Part shown: piece by piece, positions 11,656-23,416 of the stretch
How the letters are laid out: each line of letters begins with the position of its first letter
Numbering within the stretch: the first letter of the stretch is position 1
DNA from: Pardosa pseudoannulata
Taxonomy: Eukaryota; Arthropoda; Arachnida; Araneae; Lycosidae
Direction of reading: 5' to 3'
Assembly (NCBI GenBank): GCA_032207245.1
Contig: CM063508.1
Coordinates: 115,249,802 to 115,313,801 of the forward strand
Length of the DNA stretch: 64,000 nt
The notes under the pieces: model-generated
Databases searched by the model: none
Seen by the model: only the letters and a program-made list of their open reading frames with translations
What the model was told of the DNA's origin: nothing
Translations under genes and position numbers: made by a program

Positions 11656-12192
11656 ATGATCATCGACACAGGGGCCAATGTCACCATCATGCATGAAGAT
11701 GTTGCTCAACAACTTGATGAGAAGATTATCTGGACGCCGCCATGCGTTACTCTCCAGACTGTTACCGGTGACAAAATTCCGATTATTGGCAAGATGAATA
11801 TTAAAATAACATTTGGAAACAACTCGTACCTTCATACTGTGTATGTGGCAAAAATTACGGACAGTTTTATCCTCGGACTGGACTTTCTAAAGAAATACAA
11901 TTTTATATTAGACTTTAAAGATAATTCTCTACACTCTACGTCAGAAGATGTAACACTGTTCCGGAAAGAAGTTAGTGAAATTAAATCCTGCTATCGAATA
12001 ATTGCTCCATTGGATTTCATCATACCAGCCAGGAAAGAATTAATATTGGAGGGCTATTCTGACGAAGAGAAGAATTTTCGACTTGGACTCCTCGAATTTC
12101 CTAACTTCGGGAATTTTCCAAAAGGGGTTTTAGTAGCTTCAACACTCATAGATTTCTCAAAAGAAGCCATACCGGTGAGAATTTCAACATAA
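11656..12192 (+). pseudogene. pol: gypsy aspartic protease segment of pol, frameshifted at its end
   Basis: The retropepsin active-site triad Asp-Thr-Gly lies at residues 4-6 (codon for Asp at 11665), inside a hydrophobic-DTGAN context. A second characteristic segment ILGLDFLKKY follows near residue 73. The reading frame is open upstream of the first Met, as expected for a piece of a polyprotein, so the start given is nominal. It ends at a TAA at 12190-12192 that is created by loss of one base near 12183-12188. The downstream frame continues immediately into the reverse transcriptase region. The protease would cleave Gag-Pol in the particle. Function is lost unless the frame is restored. Confidence 0.85.
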
Positions 12193-12224
12193 GTGATAAA
12201 CCGAAGATTATTAAGAAAGGTGAG

Positions 12225-14948
12225 GTGTTAGCCACATGTACCCCAGTGACTTGTGTGGAGCGAAGTTCTTTCCAAACATCAAACGTGTCCTCTGAAGATT
12301 TAACGAAGGACTTGCTAACAAAAACAGAATTAAGTAAGAAACAGAAAAGCGCTGTAGAGAAAATGCTTGGTGAATTTAGTGAACTATTTTCGAAGTCATC
12401 CGACGATTTGGGAAGAACAAAGTTAACAAAACACCGAATCGACACAGGAAATCATGCTCCTATTAAACAACATCCTCGAAGATTACCATTCTCCAAAGTA
12501 GAAGAAGTGAAAGATCTTTTAAATGATATGCAGGAGAAGGGCGTCATCGAACCTTCTACCAGTCCTTGGGCCTCTCCTATCGTCTTGGTCAAGAAAAAGG
12601 ACGGTTCAACGAGATTCTGCGTGGACTACCGTCGCCTAAATAACATCACCAAGAAAGACAGTTACCCTCTTCCCCGAATCGACGACACCTTGGACACATT
12701 ATCGGGAAATGTGTGGTTCTCTACACTTGATTTAAAGAGTGGCTATTGGCAAGTAGAGATGGATCCCGTAGATCGTGAAAAGACAGCATTCACGACTGGT
12801 GGCCAAGGACTTTGGCAATTTAAAGTTATGCCTTTTGGCCTATGCAACGCACCTGCTACTTTCGAGCGCCTAATGGAGACGGTGTTGAGAGGACTTTCTC
12901 CCGAAGCCTGTCTTGTTTACTTAGATGACATAATAATCGTGGGGCGAAGTTTTGAAGAACATCTTAAAAACCTGAGAAGGGTGCTAGAAAAATTGAAAGA
13001 AGCCAATTTGAAGTTAAATCCAGCCAAATGTTATTTGTTTCGCAGCGAAGTAAGCTACCTTGGTCATATAATTTCCGCAGAGGGAGTACGATCTGACCCC
13101 CGAAAAGTGGCAGCAGTTAAAGAATGGAGGCAACCACAGAATGTGCACGAGTTGAGAAGCTTCTTAGGTCTCTGCACTTATTATAGAAGGTTTGTAAAAG
13201 GCTTTTCGTTAATCGCAAGACCACTTCATAGGTTGACCGAGAACAAACAACCATTTAAATGGTCTGAGGAATGCCAGGTAGCATTTGACAGCTTAAAAGA
13301 GGCTTTAACATCCGCACCTATATTGTCTTATCCGGATCCTGACAAACAGTTTATCTTAGATACAGATGCCAGCCATACCAGTCTGGGAGCAGTGCTATCT
13401 CAAGAAATCGATGGTCATGAACATGTAATCGCTTATTGGAGTAAGTGCCTGTCGAAGACCGAGCGAAATTACTGTGTCACCAGAAAAGAATTGCTCGCCA
13501 TTGTTAAAGCTATAGAGAATTTTCACAGTTATGTTTACGGACGAAAATTCCTGCTGCGAACAGACCATGCATCTCTCACATGGCTTTTGAATTTCAAGAA
13601 CCCAGAGGGACAGATAGCTAGGTGGATACAGAAGCTGCAAGAGTACGACTTCGATATCCAACATCGCAGAGGATCCTCACATGGAAATGCAGACGCCTTG
13701 TCCAGGAGACCTTGTACAGGTAATTGTCGCTTTTGTTCTGCAGCTGAGATAAAATATGGGACAATAGAGCCGGTTGTGCGCCACCTCACAACGTCATCTA
13801 CATCACGATTAGACTCTTGGAGTGATGAAGAAATTCGTGAAGCACAAATGAAGGACCCTGAAATAAAACCCATTATTGAATTCATGGAGTCGTCTAGTAC
13901 AAGACCCAATTGGCAAGATATCTCTAGTTTAAGTCCTGGTGTCAAACGTTATTGGGCTCTCTGGGATTCTCTTCAATTTCGAAACGGCGTCCTGTATAGA
14001 AAATGGGAATCCGACGACGGCAAAACATCGAGGTCGCAGCTAGTACTCCCACGATCGCGAACACCAGACGTGCTAAAGGAGTTACACAATAGTTCAACAA
14101 GTGGACATTTCGGAGTTATGAAAACCATCCAGAGAGTTCGAGAGAGGTTTTATTGGAACAACATAAGAACTGATGTCGAAAAATGGTGCAAATCCTGCGA
14201 TGCCTGTGGAGCGCGTAAAGGACCCACTAGACGCAGTCGAGGAAAGTTACATCTGTATAATGTAGGGGCACCATTCGAAAGAATAGCATTCGACATCTTG
14301 GGACCTCTTCCACGGACAGCGGACAATAACCGATACATTTTGTCTGTCATGGATTATTTCACGAAGTGGCCTGAGGCATACCCGATTCCCGATCAGGAAG
14401 CGACAACTGTTGCAGAAGTTTTAGTGGCAAATTGGATTTCTAGGTTCGGGTCGCCCCTTCAACTTCATTCAGATCAAGGGAGGAATTTCATATCTGCTGT
14501 CTGCCAAGAACTTTGTAAAATCCTGGGAATCGATAAAACACGAACAACCCCTCTACATCCTCAATCGGATGGCATGGTGGAGAGATTCAATCGAACAATC
14601 CTAAATAGTCTTTCTCACCTCGTTTCGAAGAATCAACAAGACTGGGATCAGAAACTACCGTTATTTTTGCTGGCCTACAGGAGTGCCGTCCATGAAACCA
14701 CCGGCTTTACACCCTCACAGATGCTCTTCGGTCGTGAGCTCCGTCTCCCCTGTGATCTTGTATTCGGACGTCCACCGGATGCGCCTTCTTCGCCTGAAGC
14801 TTATGTTGAAAATCTGCAGGCGCGGTTAGAAGACGTTCATCAGTTTGCCCGAGGTCGGATCAACATCGCGACGGACAAAATGAAGACCAGATACGACGCA
14901 AGAGCTACAAGACATGAATTCAACGAAGGTGACAAGGTTTGGTTTTGA
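12225..14948 (+). pseudogene. pol: gypsy reverse transcriptase - RNase H - integrase
   Basis: This 907-residue open frame covers most of pol; its nominal start is a GTG inside the polyprotein. Residues about 105-285 are the reverse transcriptase, with FSTLDLKSGYWQ, MPFGLCNAPATF and the catalytic YLDD at 232-235. RNase H follows, with DTDAS and its first Asp at 379. The integrase zinc finger has H621, H628, C658 and C661. The integrase core has D690, D750 and E786, the D,D-35-E spacing of retroviral-type integrases. The frame stops at TGA 14946-14948 because one T is missing in the TTTT run at 14942-14946. The C-terminal tail continues in another frame. All catalytic residues are present, so the copy decayed only recently. 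Confidence 0.95.
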
Positions 14949-15121
14949 ACCCACACAGACATAAAGAACTTTCTCCAAAGCTTCAAACTTCGTGGGAAGG
15001 ACCTTATACAGTTTTAAAAAGACTGAACGACGTCGTGGTTCGAATCCGTAAATCAACGAATGCTAAGCCTAGGATTGTTCATTATGATCGTCTAGCACCA
15101 TACTATGGTAACATTACTTAG
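14949..15121 (+). pseudogene. pol: C-terminal tail of gypsy integrase, out of frame
   Basis: Directly after the pol stop, a second frame continues the conserved tail (LSPKLQTSWEGPYTVLKRL, HYDRLAPY). This is the usual end of metazoan gypsy integrases, a small DNA-contacting barrel. It ends at a TAG at 15119-15121. It is separated from the main frame by a single-base change only and has no start of its own. Confidence 0.88.
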
Positions 15122-15343
15122 TTTAATTAATAATTGGCACTATGGTTTCGTGACCTTCAACTTTTATTTATTTTTTTATTTGTAAATAGTTCTGTAAATA
15201 GTTGTTTAGTTTCTGTTATTTATTCTGTTATTGATTTATTGTAATTTAAATTTATTATTCCATTTATGTTTTGTAAGTATTGTATTTGTGAGTATCGTAA
15301 GTTGCTTTCTGCTCAAGTGCACTGCCCGAGACGTGCAGTCTTT
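15122..15343 (+). other. Untranslated region of the gypsy element
   Basis: AT-rich, T-rich sequence between the end of pol and the polypurine tract. No env ORF is present. Confidence 0.7.
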
Positions 15344-15353
15344 GAGGAGGGGG
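15344..15353 (+). other. Polypurine tract
   Basis: GAGGAGGGGG is followed by CAA and then by the LTR start TGTTACGAATTTGCG at 15357. This is the expected plus-strand primer site of an LTR retrotransposon. Confidence 0.85.
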
Positions 15354-15383
15354 CAATGTTACGAATTTGCGAAAATTGCTTCT

Positions 15384-15745
15384 TTTAATTTATCAATTTC
15401 TCGCTTCATTTTCTTTTCAATTTCGCCAAATCTACCTTCATTCTTCTCGAATATTTTTTCCATTTCGCCAAGTCTTTTCTCACCTGATGTCTGTCCCTTC
15501 TCGACGCTTGTTGGGCAGCTTCGTATTTCAAACCGTACACTAGGGCCAATTTCAAATCTTTTAACTCCGCTAGTCTGAGGGCTTTCTGAATTTCGGGATC
15601 TTTCGCACCATCAATAAAATATTGCAGGGCCAATGTATCCCGTATGTCAGCTGGGTAGTCGTTAAATGCAAGATGGGAGAGCCATTCTACATCTGTCGCC
15701 AAATCTTGGAGAGTCTCATTTTGTCTTTGTTGGCGGGATTTAAGC
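15384..15745 (-). pseudogene. gag: Antisense gag fragment, capsid C-terminal part
   Basis: On the minus strand the frame reads through RQQRQNETLQDLATDVEWLS, FNDYPADIRDTLALQYFIDG and LVYGLKYEAAQQ, a pattern typical of metazoan Ty3/gypsy Gag capsid regions. It then runs into a Lys/Glu-rich coiled coil. Its first residues, Leu-Lys-Ser, continue exactly the last residues of the other antisense gag piece (16211-16581). The two were therefore one gag stretch, interrupted by an antisense pol plus LTR insert. Confidence 0.8.
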
Positions 15746-15922
15746 AAGCAAGACTGCAGTACGAAGACGAATACTTTATTGGAAGAAATACAACGTCAAA
15801 ATCTCCGCGGAACAATTTTGAGCCCAATGCCGTCGGCTCACGCAAGACTATCCGCATCAAGCACAACACACCGTGCGTACTCCTCTTAGACCGAGATATT
15901 CTCCTAACGACTCTCTTCTGCA
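15740..15922 (-). repeat. Antisense LTR fragment lacking the SINE
   Basis: The reverse complement matches 5' LTR positions about 10920-11295 minus the SINE. It includes the ATACTTTATTGG polyadenylation region and the 14 bp SINE target site as a single copy (15805-15818). The junction with the pol piece falls on a shared TCTGCAT, and the junction with the gag piece falls on a shared TTTAAGCA. Confidence 0.88.
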
Positions 15923-16210
15923 TGTCATTTAAAAGATCTTTCACTTCTTCTACTTTGGAGAATGGTAATCTTCGAGGATGTTGTTTAATAGGAGCATGAT
16001 TTCCTGTGTCGATTCGGTGTTTTGTTAACTTTGTTCTTCCCAAATCGTCGGATGACTTCGAAAATAGTTCACTAAATTCACCAAGCATTTTCTCTACAGC
16101 GCTTTTCTGTTTTTGTTAGCAAGTCCTTCGTTAAATCTTCAGAGGACACGTTTGATGTTTGGAAAGAACTTCGCTCCACACAAGTCACTGGGGTACATGT
16201 GGCTAACACC
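15917..16210 (-). pseudogene. pol: Antisense pol fragment (upstream of reverse transcriptase)
   Basis: The reverse complement matches main-element positions about 12221-12530, including the LGEFSELFSKSSDDLGRTKL region just before the reverse transcriptase. Identity by eye is very high. The fragment joins the LTR piece at microhomology TCTGCAT and joins gag near 16210. Confidence 0.88.
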
Positions 16211-16581
16211 AGAAGTGGGATTTTAATTGCAGACGATTAAAGTCCTTTAAACATTTTTCGCCAAAACGTAGCTCTAAGGCCTCTGTAAGTGTTTCAAAAT
16301 TTACTTGCTGTTCTTCCGGGATTGTTCTTAAGACATCTGCAGCCTCCGCTCGTAATGATGCAGCCAATTGGCGAGCTTTGGTAACCGGATCCCAGCCATT
16401 TCCATCGGCCACAATTGCGAACTGGGTTTTATATACCTGCCAAGATGTTTTCCCATCATATGTGGAGAGCTTGATATTCGGCTTGGCGAGAATGGGTTGA
16501 TCTTGGCTGATTTCTGTTCCACGAATATTTTCTACTGCAAATTTGGATTTTTCCGAAGATAACCTAACATTCGTGGACGTG
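16211..16581 (-). pseudogene. gag: Antisense gag fragment, capsid N-terminal part
   Basis: The minus-strand frame contains LAKPNIKLSTYDGKTSWQVY, FAIVADGNGWDPVTKARQLA and EALELRFGEK, typical of gypsy Gag capsid N-terminal domains (PxFDG...W..Y..QF-type pattern). Its apparent Met and first residues come from the reverse complement of the LTR end, so the true gag start is not here. The capsid sequence missing from the main body of the element is present here in antisense. Confidence 0.8.
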
Positions 16582-16645
16582 CTTGCTTGCTTAAAGTCCA
16601 TTCAATCCCTGAACCCAGCAGTTTTAGTTTTGAAAGTTCGTAACA

Positions 16646-17268
<623 letters not shown>

Positions 17269-17279
17269 TATGCACACAT

Positions 17280-18520
17280 TGTCTGTTTCATAAAATGACT
17301 AGAAAAGTTCATGACACATTATCTTGAAATTTTAAGGATTTAAAAGTAATGTTAGGTGTCAAATATTTCGGCAAAAGTTTTGTCATCTGGGGAAATCGGG
17401 GACCACGAACAAATCTAAATAAAAAATAATATTTAGAATTTACAGTAAGAAATAACGCTTGAATTGTGTTGTATAAGGTACCATATGATTATGAAGCTAC
17501 TTTTAACTATCTGTGTTCTTTTCTGTGAGAATTATGAGTATATTTATAGGTGTGTAAAGGTTTTTAGAAATATTCAAAATTTTTTATAACATTTAGAGTT
17601 TTCTATGCAATATGTTGTTATTTTAGCCGTCATGACAAGCAACAAAAAGATATCACCCTGTAATGAGATTAAAATATGTTAAATATTTCATTATATGTAT
17701 ATAAATAAGGAATATTTGCTAAATTATTTTTTGTAGCAAATACTTGAATATTAAAATTTTTTGCATTTGTATAATCTAAAATCCTAACCTACGGCAAAAT
17801 GTTTAGTTTAATAACTTTAAAGATGGCAAAGATATCAGGAATTAACTGAGACTTTGTAAAGTACCGTTCTGAAAAGCTTCTAATATTAACTGATCATATT
17901 CATCATACATCGTAATTCATAAATTGAACCATAAAGTATCTTTTTATATTTTGTAGCTATTTGATATAGTTAATACAGGAAAGTTCAATTTTTATAAAGA
18001 TGCATATAATACAAGATTCTATTAAAAGAAATCCCGTGAGATTTTTAGATTTTCAAGAAGTCACAAAAGTGTATTGAAAATCCTGTAGGGTATAAAGAAG
18101 AAATCACGTAACAATTTCGATTTACCTTTTGTAAATAAACCCTTTAGCTTTATAAATATGCGTATAATTTTTACAGTAATCAACAACTGAAACAACAGGA
18201 ATCTACAGGAATCAACAATCAATAATTAAAAGTAGCTTCGTAATTATATGGTACAGTTACAACATATTTCAGTCACTCTTTTTCACTGTGTTATCTAAAA
18301 TATCATTATTTCTAATCTTTGATTCTCGTCCTAGATTTGCTTTCAGAACAAAATCTCTTCGCTGAAATATATGATGACCTACATGCTTTTTAGACCTCTG
18401 AAGTTTCAAGATATTTCGTCAAGGAATGTTCTAAATAGTTAAAAAAAATATATCTAAAATTGAATCCGCAAATGAAAACCGTAAAACTATTGTTAGAAAT
18501 ATTTTTTTTCTTTTTTTAGG
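17280..18520. other. AT-rich intergenic DNA, nothing recognised
   Basis: No gene, repeat boundary or RNA signal that I can support. Confidence 0.5.
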
Positions 18521-18524
18521 TCAT

Positions 18525-18870
18525 AGTACAATTGCAGACACAGTCGTTGATGATTTTCTAAGCTGGTAGTACGTAGTAGTGCCGATAAATGGGATTCGAT
18601 TTTAGTAACAGCTGATTCAAGATGGTGCACCACTACGCAGTTGTACCGGAGAAGAACAGTCTGGAGTAAAGATTCACAACCAGTTGGTATTGATTGGAAA
18701 ATAAAGAAGAAATAAGTCTAATTTTAATAAAGACTGATATGCTGCTGCTGTTACATATTTCTTAATCACAAATCAATGAACCTAACCCGGACATCAGTCA
18801 ATAAAGTGGTACTTTCAGTGAATTTCTTGCACCATCCACACACGTGCCGTTGTAACTAAAGGTGTCGTCA
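18525..18870. other. GC-richer block, possibly LTR-derived
   Basis: Composition is closer to a retrotransposon LTR than to its surroundings. It has an imperfect hairpin (GTAGTGCCG near 18577 against GGTGCACCACTAC near 18624) and an AATAAAGACTG signal near 18727 followed by GCTGTTACA near 18745. No matching TG start or target duplication was found, so this is only a suggestion. Confidence 0.25.
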
Positions 18871-19075
18871 TATTTAATCTTCATTTTCCGATGATTTTGT
18901 TTATAGATTTGAGGTCTATTTAGTGCCACTTTAGTAAAGTTTTGATTATCTTTGGGGAGATCAAATCTTGATACTTTTATTCATAAATGTACTTTGATTC
19001 TCTTCGAATAATAGTTCAAAAATGTAGTTCCTTTTAGTCAAGGGGAAAGCTAAATCCCTAATTATAATGAACTTG

Positions 19076-19840
19076 TATATAGCCCGTCATATGACGGGAT
19101 CAGAAAAATTTTTACTCTTTCAGAATAAAAAGTACCTTATGAGGCAGATAAAAAAAAGGTTTGTGTATTGGCTGAAAATTATCTGGTACAAGCTCAATAA
19201 TTTTTTTATCTTTATACTCCTCTAAAGTCTCCCTATTCTGTGAATGCAGTTTAGAATCACGTTGAATTCATTTAGAAAGGTAATTCAAAGTTATCTTAGC
19301 CACTTCAAAACTATCAAAACTATGATTTTGACTACACTCTGAAGGTAGATAGAATTTGTTGTTAATAACTGTGATAAAATTTTCATTACAACAAAAATGA
19401 TGATTGAATTTTAAATTATCACATACCTGATCTATTATTTAAGCCAAATATAAAAGAAAATTATTTACGTAATATCTAAGTACAGTGATAAAACGTATGA
19501 AAATAATGCAGAGGATATTTAAATACTTCAAAATAAGAAATGATTAAATGAGATGGTTAAAGGAATGACGTCATAATGCTAGAAAAAAATGTTATTTTTA
19601 TATATTTATTTGTGACAAATTGATAAATTTAATCGCCTGAACTTAACAAGGTAAATTACGTCTTTAAACAACGTCATTAAATGCTAGAAAAGGGGTGAAG
19701 GGATGGATTTCGAACGTTGCTAACCCTAACTCATCAAGAATTCAATATGGATGCCTCTATCCATTCCAGGTCCAACCGCTTCATAAATTCGAGAACAGGC
19801 AGACAGATAACTTAGGCTATTATTATATAGGGGATTGTTC
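19076..19840 (-). mobile_element. Dispersed repeat with terminal palindrome, candidate Helitron-like element (copy 1)
   Basis: Read on the minus strand, it starts TATATAATAATAGCCTAAGT with TTATCTGTCTGCCTGTTCTC close behind, and ends with GATCCCGTCATATGACGGGC. It matches 46248-46918 on the plus strand over its length. The end carries the palindrome CCCGTCATATGACGGG. There are no terminal inverted repeats and no target duplication by eye. A hairpin at one end only suggests a Helitron or Helentron type, but the canonical CTRR end is absent. No ORF is preserved. Confidence 0.55.
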
Positions 19841-20179
19841 AAAAATTACTGCCACGAAGAAGGTAGAACATTTCTTTTCTCTCCATACAGCTGGTCAGCC
19901 CTATATTGTATGCAATTCGCTTTAAAATCGTGCTAAGATAATTGAAATTTAACCCATCCACTGACCACCCTCCCCACCTTTTTCCCTTTCAAAACAGTCA
20001 CCCTTTTCGTAAATTCCAGACGGAACTTACCGTACTATACTAGAGTTGCAGGTTTAAAAATTGTCAGGCTACTTTTAAGTTATTTTCCCTGCAAGGTAAA
20101 GGAGTTCCGTTACGCAAAATTAGTTTCTTTCATTTATTATCGCTTTGCAATATTTTCTTTCCTCAAAAGTGTGTTATAC

Positions 20180-20275
20180 GAGTGCGAACGAGAAGGGGTC
20201 GACAGGTCCGTTTTCGAACAGGAATTCGCTGTCGAACCCCCGTCGACGTGTCCGTTCAGTGGGGTAAAGATAATT
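20180..20275. other. Short GC-rich segment with internal repeats
   Basis: The words GGGGTCGACAGGTCCGTT and CGTCGACGTGTCCGTTCAG repeat imperfectly around a TCGAAC-rich centre. Function unknown; it stands out only by composition. Confidence 0.4.
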
Positions 20276-20639
20276 TAATTCATGTGATAGCGTATTAAAA
20301 GGGGTTTTAAAATTATATAAGTTTGATGCATTTATATCAAGTATGTTAAGTTATTTAATGTTTTTTTTATTTGGTACACTTTTTTAAAGTTTCATTTCAC
20401 CACTTTTTCACATAGCACTCTATTTCATTTTTGTGGATAACGGAGCAGAAATGGGAACTTACCCATCCAACTTGAGCATGAAACGGTTAGTTATTTTATA
20501 ATGAAAATTTATATTCAAATGTAAAATTCCAATAAAATATTTAAAACTATCAAAAAGCTATTCTAAACTATTAATATGCCGTAGATAATATAGCTGCAAT
20601 TAAGCAAATAATTAATCAGTAGTTTTATATTAAATATCT

Positions 20640-21250
20640 TGTACCGAAATTTCAAGGCTAGATAAGAGAATATTTAAATAAATTCATTCAGATACAATAC
20701 GAAAATCTCTTATCATCACATTAATTAACTTGACTACCCAGGAATACTATTAAGGAAATGTGGAAATAATAAAAAAAAGACCTGACCTTTAAAAACGTCA
20801 AAATTTGTTAAATAAGTTCTTTCCGATAAAAAAAGTTTTGCAGTAACAAAAAAGTGAGGCCATTTTAAATTATATTGGAATATATTTATTGGGTAATAAT
20901 AAATGAATTATCGGAAAGATTTTTTTTTTGCAACGCTTTTATTCTAAATAGATATTTATTGGTTTTTCTTGAAACAGGGAATCATTTATCAACTGTGGTA
21001 TGGATGTTGCTGTAAAACTAAAAAGATTGTCTAAAAAATTAAATGTTTTTTGCTTTTAATGACATCGTATCACCTTTCGGTGAAGTCTTAATAAAAGTTT
21101 TGAAACTGGAGTAGGTCGCATTGAAAAGAATGACTCTCAAGTGGAAGACATTCTTTAGAATAATAGAATTATTTGGAGAAATTTATTCATTTAATAACTT
21201 GCTTAGTCCGAAAATTAGTGTACCTTCACAAAAGGGATAATTTAAAAACC
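20640..21250. repeat. Lone diverged copy of repeat family A
   Basis: It shares ordered landmarks with array A and with the copy at 8930-9520, including TGACCTTTAAAAACGTCAAA, the ATAGATATTTATTGGTTTTT block and the right end CATTCTTTAGAATAATAGAA. Orientation is the same as in the array. Confidence 0.7.
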
Positions 21251-21957
21251 TTATTATATGCTAAATTAGTGAAAACAAACGAATAAATAATTAATTACAT
21301 CTAAATTATTTTCTTGAATTATAGAGAACTTGCATGGTAAATGATTATTGGAATTTATTATTTTTTTAATTTCAAACTACTTTAGAAATCATATTCAGTC
21401 ACATTCAAATTTTAATATTTTATTATGAGTAAGAAAATATACTTTCATTTTGTATATGTTTTTCAAAAAAATTAATCTTATTAAAAGTTAATGTTATATA
21501 ACAACATTATAGGAAAAATAAAGTGATGTTTTAAATCAGCATTGTTTTTACCTTTATTTATTCTTTTCATTGAAAATTAGCATGAAAATATTTAATAAAG
21601 TTTATCTGCAGTACTAGATATTTTTAGATTATTCCTTTACTAATAAATGCTTTGATAACATAATAAAGCAGTTATATGTTTTCGAAAAATAGACATAAAT
21701 TATTCAGTTAGAATATTTTTGATTCAATATTTTTAAAAAAATGTCTTAAAAAGAGACGTAATGGGTGAAACACAGCCAGTAGTTAGAGAGTAGAGGAAGA
21801 GTTAGAACATAAAAATATAACAATAAAATTGAGCATAAATAAAAAATAATCTTGTTTTAATACAAATTATCAATTTATTTTTAATTTAATTTATGAATAA
21901 ATAACTGCTAGATATTTATAGAAAAATAGATATTTATAGAAAAAGCTATGAATAGTA

Positions 21958-23410
21958 GACTATTTATAGCTTTTGAAGCATAAAAAATCAATACATTTTT
22001 AATAAATAATTCAATTTAGAATAACTACTTCAGATTAACTATTTGTGAGGAAGTCGTATTTAAAAAAGAAAGACATTTCATCAGGCGATGGAGAATTGGA
22101 ATCACTGAGAATGCTACTAAATATATAAGTGAAAAGCAATATGGTCTTTACAACATTATCTAACATAACTGTTCTATAATTTCGTTTCTGATGTCACAAC
22201 TGTATGACGATACAGTTAATTGCAAGTGAAAACTGTATTTAAACAAAAAAATAAACACCTAAACGGATTTTATAACAAATTTGTTAAGGGATGAAAAACA
22301 TTCCATTGATACAAGAAATGAAGAATTAAGATCATAAAGTTTATTAATAAAACTTGATGATTTAAAAAATAATCTAGTTTATATAAGAAATCTCAAGTTA
22401 ATTTCAATAAACACTGATGAATACATAAAAGCACTATACTTTTAGAAAAATACTTTAATATTAATCTATTTTGAATCATGTAAAAGCAATATGTCTTTCC
22501 CCGCGCTAAATAAATTTAAACAGAAATAACTCAGTTTAGATTGATTAATGCAGGATTGACTAATTGTGAAGAAAGTAATTAAAAAACTAATGAATGAATA
22601 AAGGTATATAGTCAAGGAAATGAAGACCTGGAACCACTGAATATATTACTGAATATATTTAAAAAGCAACATGATTTTTACTCAAAATCTCAAATTAATT
22701 TATCTTTAATTTTATTTGAGATTATACAACTGCATGATAATATAGTTAAATTATAGGCGAAAAATTGTATTTGTATTAAAATTTAAACCTATAATATAAT
22801 TATGTGATGCATCTATTAATGGGTGGAAAACAGTCTATTTAGCCAGGATAAGAAGAGCTAGAACAGGGAGGTATGATGATCAAATTGAGTATCTTTGAAA
22901 ATTAATCTGTTTTTTGTACAAAATCAAGTTAATTCCATTTTTATTTCAATTTCAGAATTGCTCTAATTATCATTATATAAGAAACCACTTTACTATTCAT
23001 CACTTTTGAAGTAAAAAGAAAAGATAATATATTTTTTCTTATGTTACATAAATTTAAACAAATTATTTAAATCTACTAATTTTGAAGAATATGGCTCAAA
23101 AAAGACATAAGGAAAGAAAAACAATTTATTTCGACAGACAATGAGGAATTGAAATTATTCAGTATATTACTGTATATATTTGAAAAGCAATACTGCCTTT
23201 ATAAAAATACTCAAATAATTTTCCTGCAATTTCATTTGTAATGATACCATTGCATGAACATATAATAAATCATGGGAAAAATTTGCATTCAAACAAAAAA
23301 TAAACTCAAAAAGTGATTATATAAGAAATATGTTGTCGAATCGAATACAATCTATTTTGTCAGGAGAACTTGTACCACTGAATATGTTACTGAATATATT
23401 TAAAAAGAAA
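21958..23410. repeat. Diverged copies of satellite superfamily C, ~540 bp spacing
   Basis: Recurring landmarks (AGATTAACTATTTGTGA or its variants, GAATATATTTAAAAAGCAATA, ATACAACTGCATGAT-type words) relate this stretch to the dense array at 24.2-31.5 kb. Positions 21958-22690 also match 35138-35830 closely, as a duplicated block. Confidence 0.7.
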
Positions 23411-23416
23411 TATTAT

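Larger units (their letters stand above)
10665..16645 (+). mobile_element. Ty3/gypsy LTR retrotransposon, degraded, with chimeric 3' LTR
   Basis: Both outer ends carry the inverted motif TGTTACGAA...TTCGTAACA. A primer binding site follows the 5' LTR and a purine tract precedes the 3' LTR. The internal order is gag remnant, protease, reverse transcriptase, RNase H, integrase (pol order RT-RH-IN, so Ty3/gypsy). No env-like ORF is present. The flanks are (TA)n; ATAT on both sides is compatible with a 4 bp target duplication but uninformative in that context. Gag is largely deleted, pol has two single-base frameshifts, and the 3' LTR is interrupted by antisense pieces. The copy cannot be autonomous as it stands. 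Confidence 0.93.
15357..16645 (+). repeat. Chimeric 3' LTR: start and end of the LTR around an antisense mosaic
   Basis: Positions 15357-15381 match the first 25 bases of the 5' LTR, and about 16582-16645 match its last 64-70 bases in the same orientation. The ~430 bp that should lie between them (SINE-free LTR) is replaced by about 1.2 kb of antisense fragments of the same element family. The outer end TTCGTAACA is followed at once by (TA)n, so the element boundary is intact. Confidence 0.85.

Noticed and set aside
15231..15578. ORF across the end of the gypsy element as an env gene
   Set aside because: It crosses the polypurine tract and LTR start into antisense gag. No env features such as a furin site or transmembrane anchor fit, so it is a chance frame.
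18525..18870. Second solo LTR upstream of 18.9 kb
   Set aside because: AATAAA and a TGTTACA end are present, but no start, inverted ends or target duplication could be fixed. Kept only as a low-confidence feature.
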